A stretch of 14,548 bases of DNA from Gemmatimonadota bacterium (GCA_022564535.1 JADFLD010000009.1:1-14548), one strand, 5' to 3'; positions 1 through 8,528 are shown, counted from the first letter of the stretch. Numbers and translations are program-made. Notes: generated from the sequence alone by a model not told the origin.

Positions 1-2
1 GA

Positions 3-1436
3 TCGCGCAGGAGCCCAGGCCGGAGTCTTTTCGCTCCCCCACGGGTCGGACTCGCTGTTTTGGTGGGATGTGGGTCTCGATGCGCCTACCTCCTTTTCGT
101 GATCGGAATGGCTGGGATGACGGCCGTGCTCGCGGGGGTCGTGCCGGCCTTTCGCGTGTCCGGCGCGGCGGCCGGAGGTCTTCTCAGTGTGCGCACGAGA
201 GGATCCCTCGACTCAGGCTCCGGCCATTTCGCGAACTCGCTCGTGGTCGCGCAGCTCGCACTCACTACGGGACTTCTCGTAGCGGCCGGCTTCGTTGCTC
301 GAAGTGGAGTGAACGTGGCCGCGGCAGACGACGCCTTCGAGACCGATGGTGTCTTCGTCACACGCGTCGATATCCCGTTCTCGGGGAATGCGTACGCGAC
401 CCCGCAGAGCCGACTCGCCTTCGCCGAACAGGTTCTGGAGCAGCTCTCTGCTCGTCCAGAATTCGTGGGTGCGGCGATAGGAACGAGGCTTCCTCTCGCG
501 ACCCCTCCCTCGAGCCCCTTCCGAATCGAAGGTGCGCAGCACGATGCCAGTCAGCCCGAGGTCGGTGTCGTATCCGTCTCACCCGACTATTTTCGCGTGT
601 TCGGCGTCGCGCTTCTTGAAGGCAGGGCGTTCGACTTAGGGGACCGCCTCGGGGCGCCTCCCGTCGCTGTCGTGAATCGCACGTTCGTCGATCGCTACAT
701 TACCGGGAGAGCGGCAGTCGGGACTCGCCTGCGCTTGGGCGACGCGGACGGGGACGAGCCATGGATGACGGTCGTTGGCGTCGTGCCTGACCTCTGGGAT
801 CGCCCGCTCGACCCGGGCAGGGAGGCCGGAGTATACCTGCCGCTGTCCCAGAGCGGGATGGGAGATCTCCGGGTTCGTCTCGGGCGGCTGGGCCTCTACT
901 ACCAGACCGTGATCGTCCGGGCGCGCACCGGCGCGACCGCGGTACCGGCGGTGGTGCGTGATCAGATCTATCAGGTCGACGGCTCGTCGCCGGTGCTCGA
1001 ATTGAGCACCATGCAGGCGGTCGTCGCCCAACGCATGGGAAGGTTCCGTATCTGGGGCCGATTGTACCTGGCTTTCGCGCTTGCTGGGCTCCTGCTTGCG
1101 AGCATGGGCGTGTACGGTGTGCTCACGTTTGGGGTCGCCCAACGTACGTCCGAGATCGGCGTACGCAGGGCCCTGGGCGCGACTTCGTTTTCGGTTCAAC
1201 GGCAGATTCTTGGCCGGGCGGGCAGGCAGATCGTGATTGGCACGGCGATGGGGCTCTTCGTCGGATGGCTTCTGTCTGACGGGATGGCCAGGGTTCTGTA
1301 CGGTGTAGACACCACCGACCCTCTGGTCTTCGCGAGCGTGGGCGGGCTCATGGCACTCGTGGGATTGCTCGCGAGTTGGCTGCCGGCGCGGAGAGCCGCT
1401 GCGATCGACCCAGTGGAGGCGATGCGCTGCGAGTGA
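3..1436 (+). CDS. FtsX/MacB-like ADOP permease, C-terminal part (5' cut by window edge)
   Basis: This is the second half of an ABC-type permease of the ADOP (acidobacterial duplicated orphan permease) kind, an inner-membrane protein related to MacB. The frame is open from base 3 without a stop, so the gene begins outside the window; a TTG at 60 is not a credible start because it lies just before a membrane helix. The visible 477 residues hold a helix (LLFVIGMAGMTAVLAGVVPAF), a second helix at 'LVVAQLALTTGLLVAAGFV', a periplasmic MacB-PCD-like domain with 'VSPDYFRVFGVALLEGRAF' and 'VAVVNRTFVDRY', and a C-terminal FtsX domain with 'LASMGVYGVLTFGVAQRTSEIGVRRALGA' split over two helices, ending 'PARRAAAIDPVEAMR'. 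These are family hallmarks. Full members are about 800 residues. No ATPase gene is adjacent. It converges on the gene ending at 1452. The substrate is unknown; the family is clear. Confidence 0.9.
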   Translation, partial: SRRSPGRSLFAPPRVGLAVLVGCGSRCAYLLFVIGMAGMTAVLAGVVPAFRVSGAAAGGLLSVRTRGSLDSGSGHFANSLVVAQLALTTGLLVAAGFVARSGVNVAAADDAFETDGVFVTRVDIPFSGNAYATPQSRLAFAEQVLEQLSARPEFVGAAIGTRLPLATPPSSPFRIEGAQHDASQPEVGVVSVSPDYFRVFGVALLEGRAFDLGDRLGAPPVAVVNRTFVDRYITGRAAVGTRLRLGDADGDEPWMTVVGVVPDLWDRPLDPGREAGVYLPLSQSGMGDLRVRLGRLGLYYQTVIVRARTGATAVPAVVRDQIYQVDGSSPVLELSTMQAVVAQRMGRFRIWGRLYLAFALAGLLLASMGVYGVLTFGVAQRTSEIGVRRALGATSFSVQRQILGRAGRQIVIGTAMGLFVGWLLSDGMARVLYGVDTTDPLVFASVGGLMALVGLLASWLPARRAAAIDPVEAMRCE

Positions 1437-1451
1437 GGCCCGCTGCCCGAA

Positions 1452-3158
1452 TCAGCCTGGGAGAAACTCGCGAAGGTCGAGCACTTCGACGTCGTCGCGC
1501 TCACGCAGTCGCTCGAGGAGCCAGTATTTGTGCCCGCCTCCGAAGGTCACGAGGATGCGCGCCCCCCGGTGCCGCCGGATGGTCAGGTCGACGTTGCGAT
1601 AGTGCTCGACGTTGATGTTCGTCCAGCCGCCGGGGCCGATCATGTCGTTCTGGTACTCGTCGTAGAGCGCGAGCTCGCCCCGTTGCCGCAGGTCGTACGC
1701 GTCCGAGTGAATGTAGGCGGGGTCATCGGCGGCGGGGCCCGCGTCATACGTGGCCCTCAGGGCGGAGAGACGGCGCGCGTACTCGGCTCTCGGAGCGGCC
1801 CAGCGCGCGTCACGCTCGAAGGAGCCGATCCGGCTGCTTCGGAGGTCCGACATCTCGATTGTCCATCCGGCGCACGGCTCGATGGTGAAGCCCATGGAGA
1901 GCGAGAGTCTCAAGATGAGATCGGCGTATTCGGGAAAGCGCAGGACGCGTGGATCCTCGATGGCGTCACGATCACGCAGATCGCGGTCGATCCGGTCCCA
2001 GCGATCGGGTGCGATCTCGGTGCACACGACGTCGGGCCGGAAGCTCCGGATGGTCTGCTCTACCTGGGCGAGACCCCAACGCTCGCTCGCCTCGTGGGCG
2101 GAGTGGATCATGCCCATCACGGCGACCTCGGTCCGACGGTTCCCTTCGGTCGGAGGCGCCGGGACGTTCGCCGGATCGTCCCTCCATTCCTCCGGGATCG
2201 AGATTACCGTGAGCCGATGCACGCCTTCCGAGGAAACCCACAGCTCGCTTCCGGACGGATGGACAGCCATCACGATCGGCGTCTCCGGCACCGGGATCCG
2301 CTCGATGACCCGCCGCTCGGCCAGGTCGATGACGGAGATGTCGTGACTGAGCGTGTTGTTCACGAACGCTAGGCGCCCGTTGGGCGCGACCACGAGTGAG
2401 AACGGCGATTCGCCGATGCCCTCGGTCAATTCGCCGACCACCCGATGGGAGGCGGTGTTGATGAACGCGATGCGGTTTTCTCCACGAACGACGACCGCGA
2501 AGTCGACGTCGCCCGGCAGGACCGCCCCGCCGCTCGGGTTGGTCCCGACGAATACGGTTGCGAGCACCCGATCGTTGAAGAGGTCGATGACCGTGACGGT
2601 CCCGTCGGCGTAGCCGGGCACGAAGGCGAGGCGGCCATCCGAGGTAGCGGCGGCTGGGAAGGGGCGGTCGCCGGTCGGATAGCTCGCCACGAAGGTGAAC
2701 GCCGAGGCGTCGAAGACGTGGACGGAGTCGGCCTGCTCCACCGAGACCAGGTAGTGGTCCCCCGAGAACGGGCCAACGATCAGCGAGGGCCCGGCGCTCG
2801 TGCCCTGGTCTCCTCCGAGCGGACTACCGCTACGGGCGTACCGAGCGATCCCGCCGGCCTGAAAGCGGGCCACGGCCAGGTCCTTCCCGTTCGGTGTCGG
2901 TATGACTCCGAGCGGCGTTCCAGGCACCGGAATCGTACCGGCGATTTCATAGCGAACGGCGTCGACGACGGTGATCCGGTCCTCCCCCGCCGTGGCGACG
3001 TACGCCGTGCGCCCGTCCTCAGAAAAGGAGATCTGGTGAGGGTTTCGGCCCACGTCGAGTTGTGCGACGATCACGAAGTCGTCGGACGAAGCCCCGCTCA
3101 CGCAGGCGGTCGCGACGAGGCAGAGGGAGGCGAACGTGCGTCCTGCTCTCGTCAGCAC
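1452..3158 (-). CDS. Probable lipoprotein: YVTN beta-propeller fused to TIKI/TraB-like GX2H domain
   Basis: This 568-residue secreted protein has two parts. Residues 1-19 form a signal peptide with a weak lipobox (VATAC, Cys19). Residues about 27-325 are YVTN-type propeller repeats ('AYVATAGEDRITVVD', 'LAFVPGYADGTVTVIDL', 'LAFVNNTLSHDISVIDL', 'LWVSSEGVHRLTVI'). After a proline-rich linker (330-340), residues 343-568 carry the signature of the TIKI/TraB/EreA/ChaN superfamily: a first GX2H at 349-352 (GMIH), Glu381 in 'CTEIAP', Arg521 in 'HYRN', and a second GX2H at 540-543 (GGGH). In known members these residues form a metal-dependent or hydrolytic site; activity here is inference. The start is GTG at 3158, with AAGGGG seven bases upstream inside the end of the permease gene, which stops 4 bp before. 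It is therefore probably co-transcribed and coupled with that permease. Confidence 0.85.
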   Translation of the reverse strand: MLTRAGRTFASLCLVATACVSGASSDDFVIVAQLDVGRNPHQISFSEDGRTAYVATAGEDRITVVDAVRYEIAGTIPVPGTPLGVIPTPNGKDLAVARFQAGGIARYARSGSPLGGDQGTSAGPSLIVGPFSGDHYLVSVEQADSVHVFDASAFTFVASYPTGDRPFPAAATSDGRLAFVPGYADGTVTVIDLFNDRVLATVFVGTNPSGGAVLPGDVDFAVVVRGENRIAFINTASHRVVGELTEGIGESPFSLVVAPNGRLAFVNNTLSHDISVIDLAERRVIERIPVPETPIVMAVHPSGSELWVSSEGVHRLTVISIPEEWRDDPANVPAPPTEGNRRTEVAVMGMIHSAHEASERWGLAQVEQTIRSFRPDVVCTEIAPDRWDRIDRDLRDRDAIEDPRVLRFPEYADLILRLSLSMGFTIEPCAGWTIEMSDLRSSRIGSFERDARWAAPRAEYARRLSALRATYDAGPAADDPAYIHSDAYDLRQRGELALYDEYQNDMIGPGGWTNINVEHYRNVDLTIRRHRGARILVTFGGGHKYWLLERLRERDDVEVLDLREFLPG

Positions 3159-3162
3159 CGAC

Positions 3163-5601
3163 TCACCCCTTCTCTCCTTGCAGCGCCGCGACCGGGTCCA
3201 TTCGTGCGGTGCGTCGGGCCGGGATGTACGCGGCCGTGAGCGCGACGACCGTGAGCACGATCGCGACCGCGGTGAACGTGGCCGGATCCGTCGCGCTCAC
3301 CTGATAGAGCTGGCTCTCCATCACGCGACTGAGGGCCCCGGCTCCGATGAGGCCCAGCGCTACTCCGGCGAGCGTCATGCGGGCACCCTCGGCCATGACG
3401 AGGCGCTGAACGTCAGCCGGCTCGGCGCCCAACGCCATCCGAATCCCGAGCTCCGCCGTCCGCTGCGAGACGCCGTAGGAGATCACGCCGTAGATCCCCA
3501 CGGAGGCGAGGACCATGGCGACACCGGCGAAGAGCACGAGGAGCATCATGCTGAAGCGTTCCCGGGCGACGGACGTCGACACGATGCGCTCCATCGTCGA
3601 GATCTGGGAGACCGGAACGGTCGGATCCACCGCCTGGATCTCGCGCCGGACGGCGGAGATCAGAGATTCGGGATCGGTCGTGGTTCGCAGGATGTAACTC
3701 ATGCGCCGGAACGGTGCCTGAGCCACTGGCAGGTACAGCGAAGCCTCCGAGGGCTCGGCGAGCCCGAAGTACTTCACGTCCTGAGCGATCCCGACGATCT
3801 CCCAGCTCTCCGCGAAGAAGCCACCGAGAGCGACGTGGGGTGGCAGTCCGCTGATGACCCTCCCGATCGGGTCCTCGCCCGGACAGTACCGTGCGGCCAA
3901 CGTCTCGTTCACGACCGCGACTCCCTTGGAGTCCCGATGGTCGAAGAGATCGAATTCACGCCCGCGCCGGATGTCGATTCCCATCGTCTCGAAGAAACCG
4001 GGCGACACCTGCCGATAGTGCGCGAGGGGCTCCTCTCCCTGCTGCGGTGCGACCCGGTCCTCTATGACGAAGTTGCCCAGGAAGGGGATCTCCCGTTCGA
4101 ACGGAACCGTGGCCGAGGCCGTCGCCGAAGCCACGCCTGCGAGACCTCCGAGTCGTTCGACCAACTCGGCGTGGAAGTCGGATACGCGCTCGAGATCGCG
4201 ATACGCGTCGCTCGGAAGGTCCACGCGCAGCGAAAGCACGCTCGTCGCGTCGAACCCCGGCTCGGTATCCATGATCCGCATGAAGCTTCGCGACATGAGA
4301 CTCGCTCCGACCACGAGCATCACGGCGACGGCCACCTGAGCCACGACCAGCACGTTGCGGGCGTGTAGTCGGCCGGTGCCGCTCGTCGATCCCCGCGACC
4401 CCTCTTGGAGCGCTCCATGGACATCGACCCGAGCCAGGCGAAGGATCGGAGCGAGGCCGAAGACGACGCCGGTCATTCCGGTGGCGGCGAGCGTGAAGAG
4501 GAAGACTCGCCCGTCGAGTCGCACCTCGTCGAGGCGCGGAAGGTTCTCGGGGCCCATCGCCATGAGCGCCTCGATCCCCATGGACGCGAATAGCGTGCCG
4601 ACGAGGGCTCCCGCCGCTGCGAGTACCAGGCTCTCGGTGAGCATCTGGCGGCTCAAGCGGGCGCGGCCGGCTCCGAGCGCGATGCGAAGCGCGATCTCCT
4701 GGCCTCGGTCGGCCATGCGGGAGAGGAGGAGGTTGACCACGTTCGCGCACGCGACCAGGAGCAGAAGTCCGGTCGCCCCCAGGAGAACGAGCAGCGTCGC
4801 CCTCGTGTCTCCCACGACGGCGTCGTGGAGCGGGACCATGGCCGTCGTGTAAGCACGGTTGATCTGTGGAAACTCCTCCTCGAGTTGTGCGGCGATGCGA
4901 ACGAAGTCTTCACGGGCCGAGGAGAATTCCACGTCCGGACCGAGGCGCCCGACCACGTCCATCCAGCGGGCGTACCGCCCCGGGTACGACATCATGTATC
5001 GGTTCAGCCAAAAGCTGGAGCTGCCGGGAAAATCGAAGCCGGCGGGCATGACTCCGACGACCGTGTACTGGTCCTCTTCAACGGTGAGCGACTGCCCGAT
5101 GATTCCCGGGTCGCCCGCGAATCGTGAGCGCCAGAACGCGTAACCCAGGACCATCACCTTCGGCGCATCGGGCGCTCCGTCGCCGACCGTGAGCGTGCGT
5201 CCCCGCACCGCCACCGACCCCAGCACGTCGAAGAGATTCTCGCTCGCCCACGTGCCGGTCACCTTGACGGCGATCCCGTCGCGGTCGATCAGCGCGAGCT
5301 CCGCCTCGGCGTAGGCGGCCAGCCCGGCCATCGTGCGGTTCCGCTCCCGAAAGTCGGCGATGTCGGGTGGGGACATGAAGCCGCGCTCTACACTGCGCTC
5401 CGCGTTCGCCGACCAGACGCGCACGAGTCGGTCGGGCGCCTCATAGGGCAGGTTCTGGAGAAGCACCGCATCGACGACGCTGAAGATGGCCGTGACCGAG
5501 CCGATCCCGAGCGCGATCGTCAGAATCGCGACGGTGGCGAAGGTGGGGTTCTTGCGCAGGCTTCTGAGCGCGTAGCGGAAGTCTTTCACAGTTCCTCTCA
5601 T
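3163..5601 (-). CDS. ADOP-family FtsX/MacB-like permease, complete
   Basis: This 812-residue inner-membrane permease has the duplicated ADOP layout. It starts with a short cytoplasmic 'DFRYALRSLRKNPTFATVAILTIALGIG' segment leading into helix 1, followed by the first MacB-PCD-like periplasmic domain ('TGTWASENLFDVLG', 'VMVLGYAFWRSRF', 'YTVVGVMPAGFDFPG'). A first FtsX domain follows ('LLVLLGATGLLLLVACANVVNLLLSR', 'EIALRIALGAGR'), then a second periplasmic domain ('VSPGFFETMGI', 'VAVVNETLAARY'), and a last FtsX domain ('ASVGIYGVISYGVSQRTAELGIRMALGA', ending 'PARRTARMDPVAALQ'). Length and motif order match a full-length member. The ATG at 5601 gives the conserved N-terminus, though no strong Shine-Dalgarno is visible. 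It is first in an operon with the propeller-TIKI gene, which may be its periplasmic partner (inference). No MacB-type ATPase or MacA-type adaptor is encoded here. Confidence 0.95.
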   Translation of the reverse strand: MRGTVKDFRYALRSLRKNPTFATVAILTIALGIGSVTAIFSVVDAVLLQNLPYEAPDRLVRVWSANAERSVERGFMSPPDIADFRERNRTMAGLAAYAEAELALIDRDGIAVKVTGTWASENLFDVLGSVAVRGRTLTVGDGAPDAPKVMVLGYAFWRSRFAGDPGIIGQSLTVEEDQYTVVGVMPAGFDFPGSSSFWLNRYMMSYPGRYARWMDVVGRLGPDVEFSSAREDFVRIAAQLEEEFPQINRAYTTAMVPLHDAVVGDTRATLLVLLGATGLLLLVACANVVNLLLSRMADRGQEIALRIALGAGRARLSRQMLTESLVLAAAGALVGTLFASMGIEALMAMGPENLPRLDEVRLDGRVFLFTLAATGMTGVVFGLAPILRLARVDVHGALQEGSRGSTSGTGRLHARNVLVVAQVAVAVMLVVGASLMSRSFMRIMDTEPGFDATSVLSLRVDLPSDAYRDLERVSDFHAELVERLGGLAGVASATASATVPFEREIPFLGNFVIEDRVAPQQGEEPLAHYRQVSPGFFETMGIDIRRGREFDLFDHRDSKGVAVVNETLAARYCPGEDPIGRVISGLPPHVALGGFFAESWEIVGIAQDVKYFGLAEPSEASLYLPVAQAPFRRMSYILRTTTDPESLISAVRREIQAVDPTVPVSQISTMERIVSTSVARERFSMMLLVLFAGVAMVLASVGIYGVISYGVSQRTAELGIRMALGAEPADVQRLVMAEGARMTLAGVALGLIGAGALSRVMESQLYQVSATDPATFTAVAIVLTVVALTAAYIPARRTARMDPVAALQGEKG
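3166..3171 (-). promoter_or_regulatory. Ribosome binding site for the propeller-TIKI gene
   Basis: The minus strand reads AAGGGG seven bases before the GTG at 3158. It lies within the last codons of the upstream permease gene (stop at 3163-3165). This supports the GTG start and suggests translational coupling. Confidence 0.6.
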
Positions 5602-5704
5602 GGGTGGGCGCTACGAGAATACGCGCAGATGCCGTGATCGTGCCAGCGGCGTATCATCCGACCCTGCCTTTCGTCCGGGATTCGCCGCTTCTGGAGATCG
5701 ACCT
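5602..5704. promoter_or_regulatory. Divergent intergenic region between permease and sulfatase
   Basis: About 100 bp separate the ATG of the minus-strand permease and the GTG of the plus-strand sulfatase, so promoters for both transcripts should lie here. No convincing -35/-10 pair or operator palindrome could be picked out by eye. The sulfatase Shine-Dalgarno (GGAG, 5693-5696) is at the right edge. Confidence 0.4.
5693..5696 (+). promoter_or_regulatory. Ribosome binding site deciding the sulfatase start
   Basis: GGAG sits eight bases before the GTG at 5705. It favours that codon over the in-frame upstream ATG at 5600, which would place a charged 35-residue extension before the signal peptide and overlap the divergent permease start. 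Confidence 0.6.
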
Positions 5705-7171
5705 GTGAGCACCCGCCTGCCCGCCGCCGCGGTCGTCCTCGTGCTGGCGGCGTGTGCACCCGAACCGCCACCGCCGCCCAACATCATCTACATGCTGGCC
5801 GACGACCTTGGGTATGGGGAGTTGGGCTCGTACGGCCAAAGCAAGATCCGGACGCCCAACCTCGACCGGCTCGCGGCTCAGGGGATGCGCTTCACGCAAC
5901 ACTACGCCGGGAGTCCGGTCTGCGCGCCATCGCGTGGGACGCTCATGACCGGACTGCACACCGGTCACGGACAGGTGCGTGACAACTTCGAGGTCGGTGG
6001 CTATCCGGACCCCCTCGAGCTCGGCCAGATGCCGTTGAATGCCGGCACGTATACCATCGGCCGCATGCTCCAGGACGCGGGCTACGTTACGGGAGTCATC
6101 GGCAAGTGGGGGCTCGGAGGCCGTGGGTCCGTCGGTGAACCACACCACCAAGGCTTCGACTACTTCCTGGGATACCTCGACCAGCAGCTTGCTCACAACT
6201 ACTACCCGACGCACCTCTGGCGGAACGGAGAGCGGGTACCGTTGGACAACGAATACTTCTCCCCGCATCAGACGTTCGACGGTGACGATCCTACGGACCC
6301 GGCGGCCTACGACCGGTATCAGGGCAACGAGTACTCGGTGGACGTCATGGCCGACGACGCGCTGCGGTTTCTCGACGAGCACAGCGACGAGCCATTCTTT
6401 CTCTACCTCCCCTTCGCCGTTCCCCACTTGGCGCTTCAGGTGCCGGACTCGTCACTGGTCGAGTACGAAGGAGTCTTCGACGAGGCTCCCTACCTGGGGG
6501 ACCGGGGCTATTTGCCGCACTGGCGGCCGTATTCGGCGTACGCGGCGATGATCACGAGGATGGATGCCCACATCGGCAGAATCCTGACTCGCCTGGACGA
6601 GCTGGGGTTGGCCGAGAACACGCTGGTGATGTTTTCGAGCGACAACGGGACGACGTACACAGGGGGAGTCGACGCAGATTTCTTCGATAGCTCGGGTGGA
6701 CTCAACGGCCTGAAGGGTACCGTCTACGAGGGAGGAATCCGGGTACCGCTGATCGCGCGCTGGCCGGGTCGGATCGAAGCGGGGAGTGAGAGCGACCACG
6801 TGTCCGCGTTCTGGGATATGATGCCCACGTTCGCCGACGTGGTCGGTGTCGAAGCGCCGGCTGGGATCGACGGCATTTCGTTTCTGCCGGCGCTCCTCGG
6901 AGAGGAAGGGCAGGGCGTGCACGAGTACCTGTACTGGGAGTATCACGGTCGCTTCAGAGGCCAACAGGCGGTCAGGCTCGGTAACTGGAAAGGGGTGCGG
7001 CTGGGCGGACACGACGACCCGGACGCGCCGATCGAGCTCTACGACCTCTCCGTGGATCGGGGCGAGGTCGACGACGTTGCGGCGGAGCACCCCGCCGTCG
7101 TCGCCCGCATCCGGGAAGTCATGGAGCGTCGGACGCGCTCACCCGTGGAGGGCTGGAACTTCGCGCGCTAA
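5705..7171 (+). CDS. Sulfatase lipoprotein, formylglycine-dependent (arylsulfatase A type)
   Basis: This 488-residue product hydrolyses sulfate esters in the family known as type I sulfatases. The signal peptide ends in a perfect lipobox (LAAC, Cys17) followed by a proline-rich tether, so it is probably anchored at the cell surface or in the periplasm. The calcium-binding Asp pair is at 33-34 ('MLADDLGYGELGSYG'). The formylglycine motif C-x-P-x-R is CAPSR at 73-77, followed by 'GTLMTGLHTGHG'. Other active-site residues are Lys134 ('VIGKWGLGG'), His241 ('VPHLAL'), Asp313-Asn314 ('SSDNGT') and Lys337 ('GLKGTVYEGGIRVPLIARWPG' region). All key residues are present. The C-terminal sulfatase subdomain ends with 'IELYDLSVDRGE'. 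The substrate cannot be told from sequence. The Cys motif needs a formylglycine-generating enzyme or equivalent, not encoded here. The start is GTG 5705, chosen for the ribosome site and lipobox. Confidence 0.94.
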   Translation: MSTRLPAAAVVLVLAACAPEPPPPPNIIYMLADDLGYGELGSYGQSKIRTPNLDRLAAQGMRFTQHYAGSPVCAPSRGTLMTGLHTGHGQVRDNFEVGGYPDPLELGQMPLNAGTYTIGRMLQDAGYVTGVIGKWGLGGRGSVGEPHHQGFDYFLGYLDQQLAHNYYPTHLWRNGERVPLDNEYFSPHQTFDGDDPTDPAAYDRYQGNEYSVDVMADDALRFLDEHSDEPFFLYLPFAVPHLALQVPDSSLVEYEGVFDEAPYLGDRGYLPHWRPYSAYAAMITRMDAHIGRILTRLDELGLAENTLVMFSSDNGTTYTGGVDADFFDSSGGLNGLKGTVYEGGIRVPLIARWPGRIEAGSESDHVSAFWDMMPTFADVVGVEAPAGIDGISFLPALLGEEGQGVHEYLYWEYHGRFRGQQAVRLGNWKGVRLGGHDDPDAPIELYDLSVDRGEVDDVAAEHPAVVARIREVMERRTRSPVEGWNFAR

Positions 7172-8403
7172 CCCCAGGCGCCCGTCACCTCCAACAGCCG
7201 GTCGATGTCGTCCGCGTTGTTGAATAATGCGATGCCCACGCGGAGCTGCTCGCCGTCGGCCTTGAAGCTGACACGGATGCCTGCGTCCTCGACGGTGCGG
7301 CGCACAATGTCGACGTCTCGGTGGTGTCGGAAGGTCACGATGCTCGAACGATTCGCGGACGGGGTCCACACGTCGTGGCCCTGAGTGGTGAGCCCCTCGT
7401 GGAGGCGATGCGCCAACCCCACGGTGTGCGCTTCGATCGCTGGAACGCCCACGCTCAGCAGGTAATCGAGAGCGGCCCGAAGGTGAAAGACCGCCCCGAA
7501 TCCCATCGTCGCGTACCCGTATTTCCTCGCGTCTTCGTAGACACGAAAGCGATGGTCGCCCAGTTCCTCCGATATGTGGAGTGACCCGTATCGGTCTAGC
7601 GTGACGACGTCCAGCAGGTCTTCGCGGACGTAGAAGGGCGCGACGCCGAAGCCACCTAGCAGCCACTTGTACGTGCCCGCCGTGAAAAAGTCGATTCCGG
7701 TCGACCTGACGTCCAGCTCCAGGGCGCCGATCCCCTGGATCGCGTCCGCGTAGAGGTACGCTCCGTGGGCGTGCGCGAGATCCGCGAGCGCCGAGAGGTC
7801 GTGACGGTAGCCGTTTTGATGTGAGATCCACGCCACCGAAATCAGCCTCGTCCGTTCGTCCACGTACTCGGCGAAGGCTTCGGCCGACGCCGTCCCGTCG
7901 ACGCTAGGCACGATACGGACTTCCAGACCGCGTTGGTCGGAGAGTTGCTGATAGAGCAGGTAGGTCGTCTCGTAGTGGAGGTCGTCGATGACGACGTTGT
8001 CCCCCTCGCCGAGGTCGAGCGCGCGCGCGATGATGTTTTCGCCCTCGCTCGTAGCGAAGAGCACACCGATTTCCGACTCGTCGGATCCTACGAGGGTGGC
8101 GAACCTCTGCCGCAGCGTGTTGTTCTCCTCGAGCATCCGACCCAGGCTGATGGGATTCGTGGCCTTGGATTCGGCGAAGGCTCGAGCGGCGTCCACGGCC
8201 TGCTTCGGCGACGGCGTGATGTAGGCCGAGTCGAGGTAGATCCCTTCCTCGACCACCGGAAAGTCACGCCGCACGCCAAGGGGGTCGTCGGCCGACACGG
8301 CGTTGTGGCGGCTCTCCAATGCAGCGAGTGACGCCGGTCGTAGACCGCCGATGGCTGCGGCTGCGGACACATTGCCGATGAAGTCGCGACGGGAGAGGGC
8401 CAT
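7168..8403 (-). CDS. Tat-exported class V aminotransferase (cysteine desulfurase / isopenicillin N epimerase-like fold)
   Basis: This is a 411-residue PLP-dependent fold-type I enzyme of the class V group. The N-terminus has a Tat motif (SRRDFIGN, residues 4-11) followed by a short hydrophobic Ala/Gly stretch, so it is probably exported folded with its cofactor. The catalytic core begins at 'YLDSAYITPSPKQAV'. Asp220 in 'YLYADAIQGIG' should contact the pyridine nitrogen and Lys246 in 'TAGTYKWLLGGFGVAPFYV' should bind PLP; His195 in 'ISHQNG' sits at the usual ring-stacking region. The end 'LRVGIALFNNADDIDRLLE' is the normal class V tail. The reaction (racemase, epimerase, desulfurase or lyase) cannot be assigned. 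The start is ATG 8403 with GAGGTGA just upstream. Its stop overlaps the sulfatase stop in convergent orientation. The transglycosylase gene lies upstream on the same strand, 125 bp away. Confidence 0.9.
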   Translation of the reverse strand: MALSRRDFIGNVSAAAAIGGLRPASLAALESRHNAVSADDPLGVRRDFPVVEEGIYLDSAYITPSPKQAVDAARAFAESKATNPISLGRMLEENNTLRQRFATLVGSDESEIGVLFATSEGENIIARALDLGEGDNVVIDDLHYETTYLLYQQLSDQRGLEVRIVPSVDGTASAEAFAEYVDERTRLISVAWISHQNGYRHDLSALADLAHAHGAYLYADAIQGIGALELDVRSTGIDFFTAGTYKWLLGGFGVAPFYVREDLLDVVTLDRYGSLHISEELGDHRFRVYEDARKYGYATMGFGAVFHLRAALDYLLSVGVPAIEAHTVGLAHRLHEGLTTQGHDVWTPSANRSSIVTFRHHRDVDIVRRTVEDAGIRVSFKADGEQLRVGIALFNNADDIDRLLEVTGAWG

Positions 8404-8528
8404 TGGATCACCTCGGGATGTGGAATCTCATGGCATCATAGGCGTCTGCCTCGCTCTAGCAATGTGACCGCGGCAGGCAGCACCATCGGATTCACCGCGA
8501 GCGGGACTTCCTGCGGATCGAGCTTCGC
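8404..8528 (-). other. Spacer between transglycosylase and aminotransferase genes
   Basis: 125 bp separate the transglycosylase stop from the aminotransferase start. A short inverted repeat (CTGCCT/AGGCAG arms near 8446 and 8475, about 23-base loop) is the only structure seen and has no T tract, so no terminator is claimed. The distance allows a separate promoter for the aminotransferase. Confidence 0.3.

Noticed and set aside
1437..1451. Terminator between the convergent genes at 1436 and 1452
   Set aside because: Only 15 bp separate the stops and no hairpin with a T tract is visible.
1530..2372. Long plus-strand open frame opposite the propeller-TIKI gene
   Set aside because: Low-complexity Arg/Asp/Val-rich translation without motifs; antisense frames stay open in GC-rich coding DNA.
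3136..4368. 410-codon plus-strand frame opposite the ADOP permease
   Set aside because: His/Arg/Asp-rich composition typical of an antisense shadow; the permease on the other strand is certain.
5600..5704. Longer sulfatase start at ATG 5600
   Set aside because: It would add a charged 35-residue stretch before the signal peptide and overlap the divergent permease start; GTG 5705 has a ribosome site and gives a perfect lipobox.
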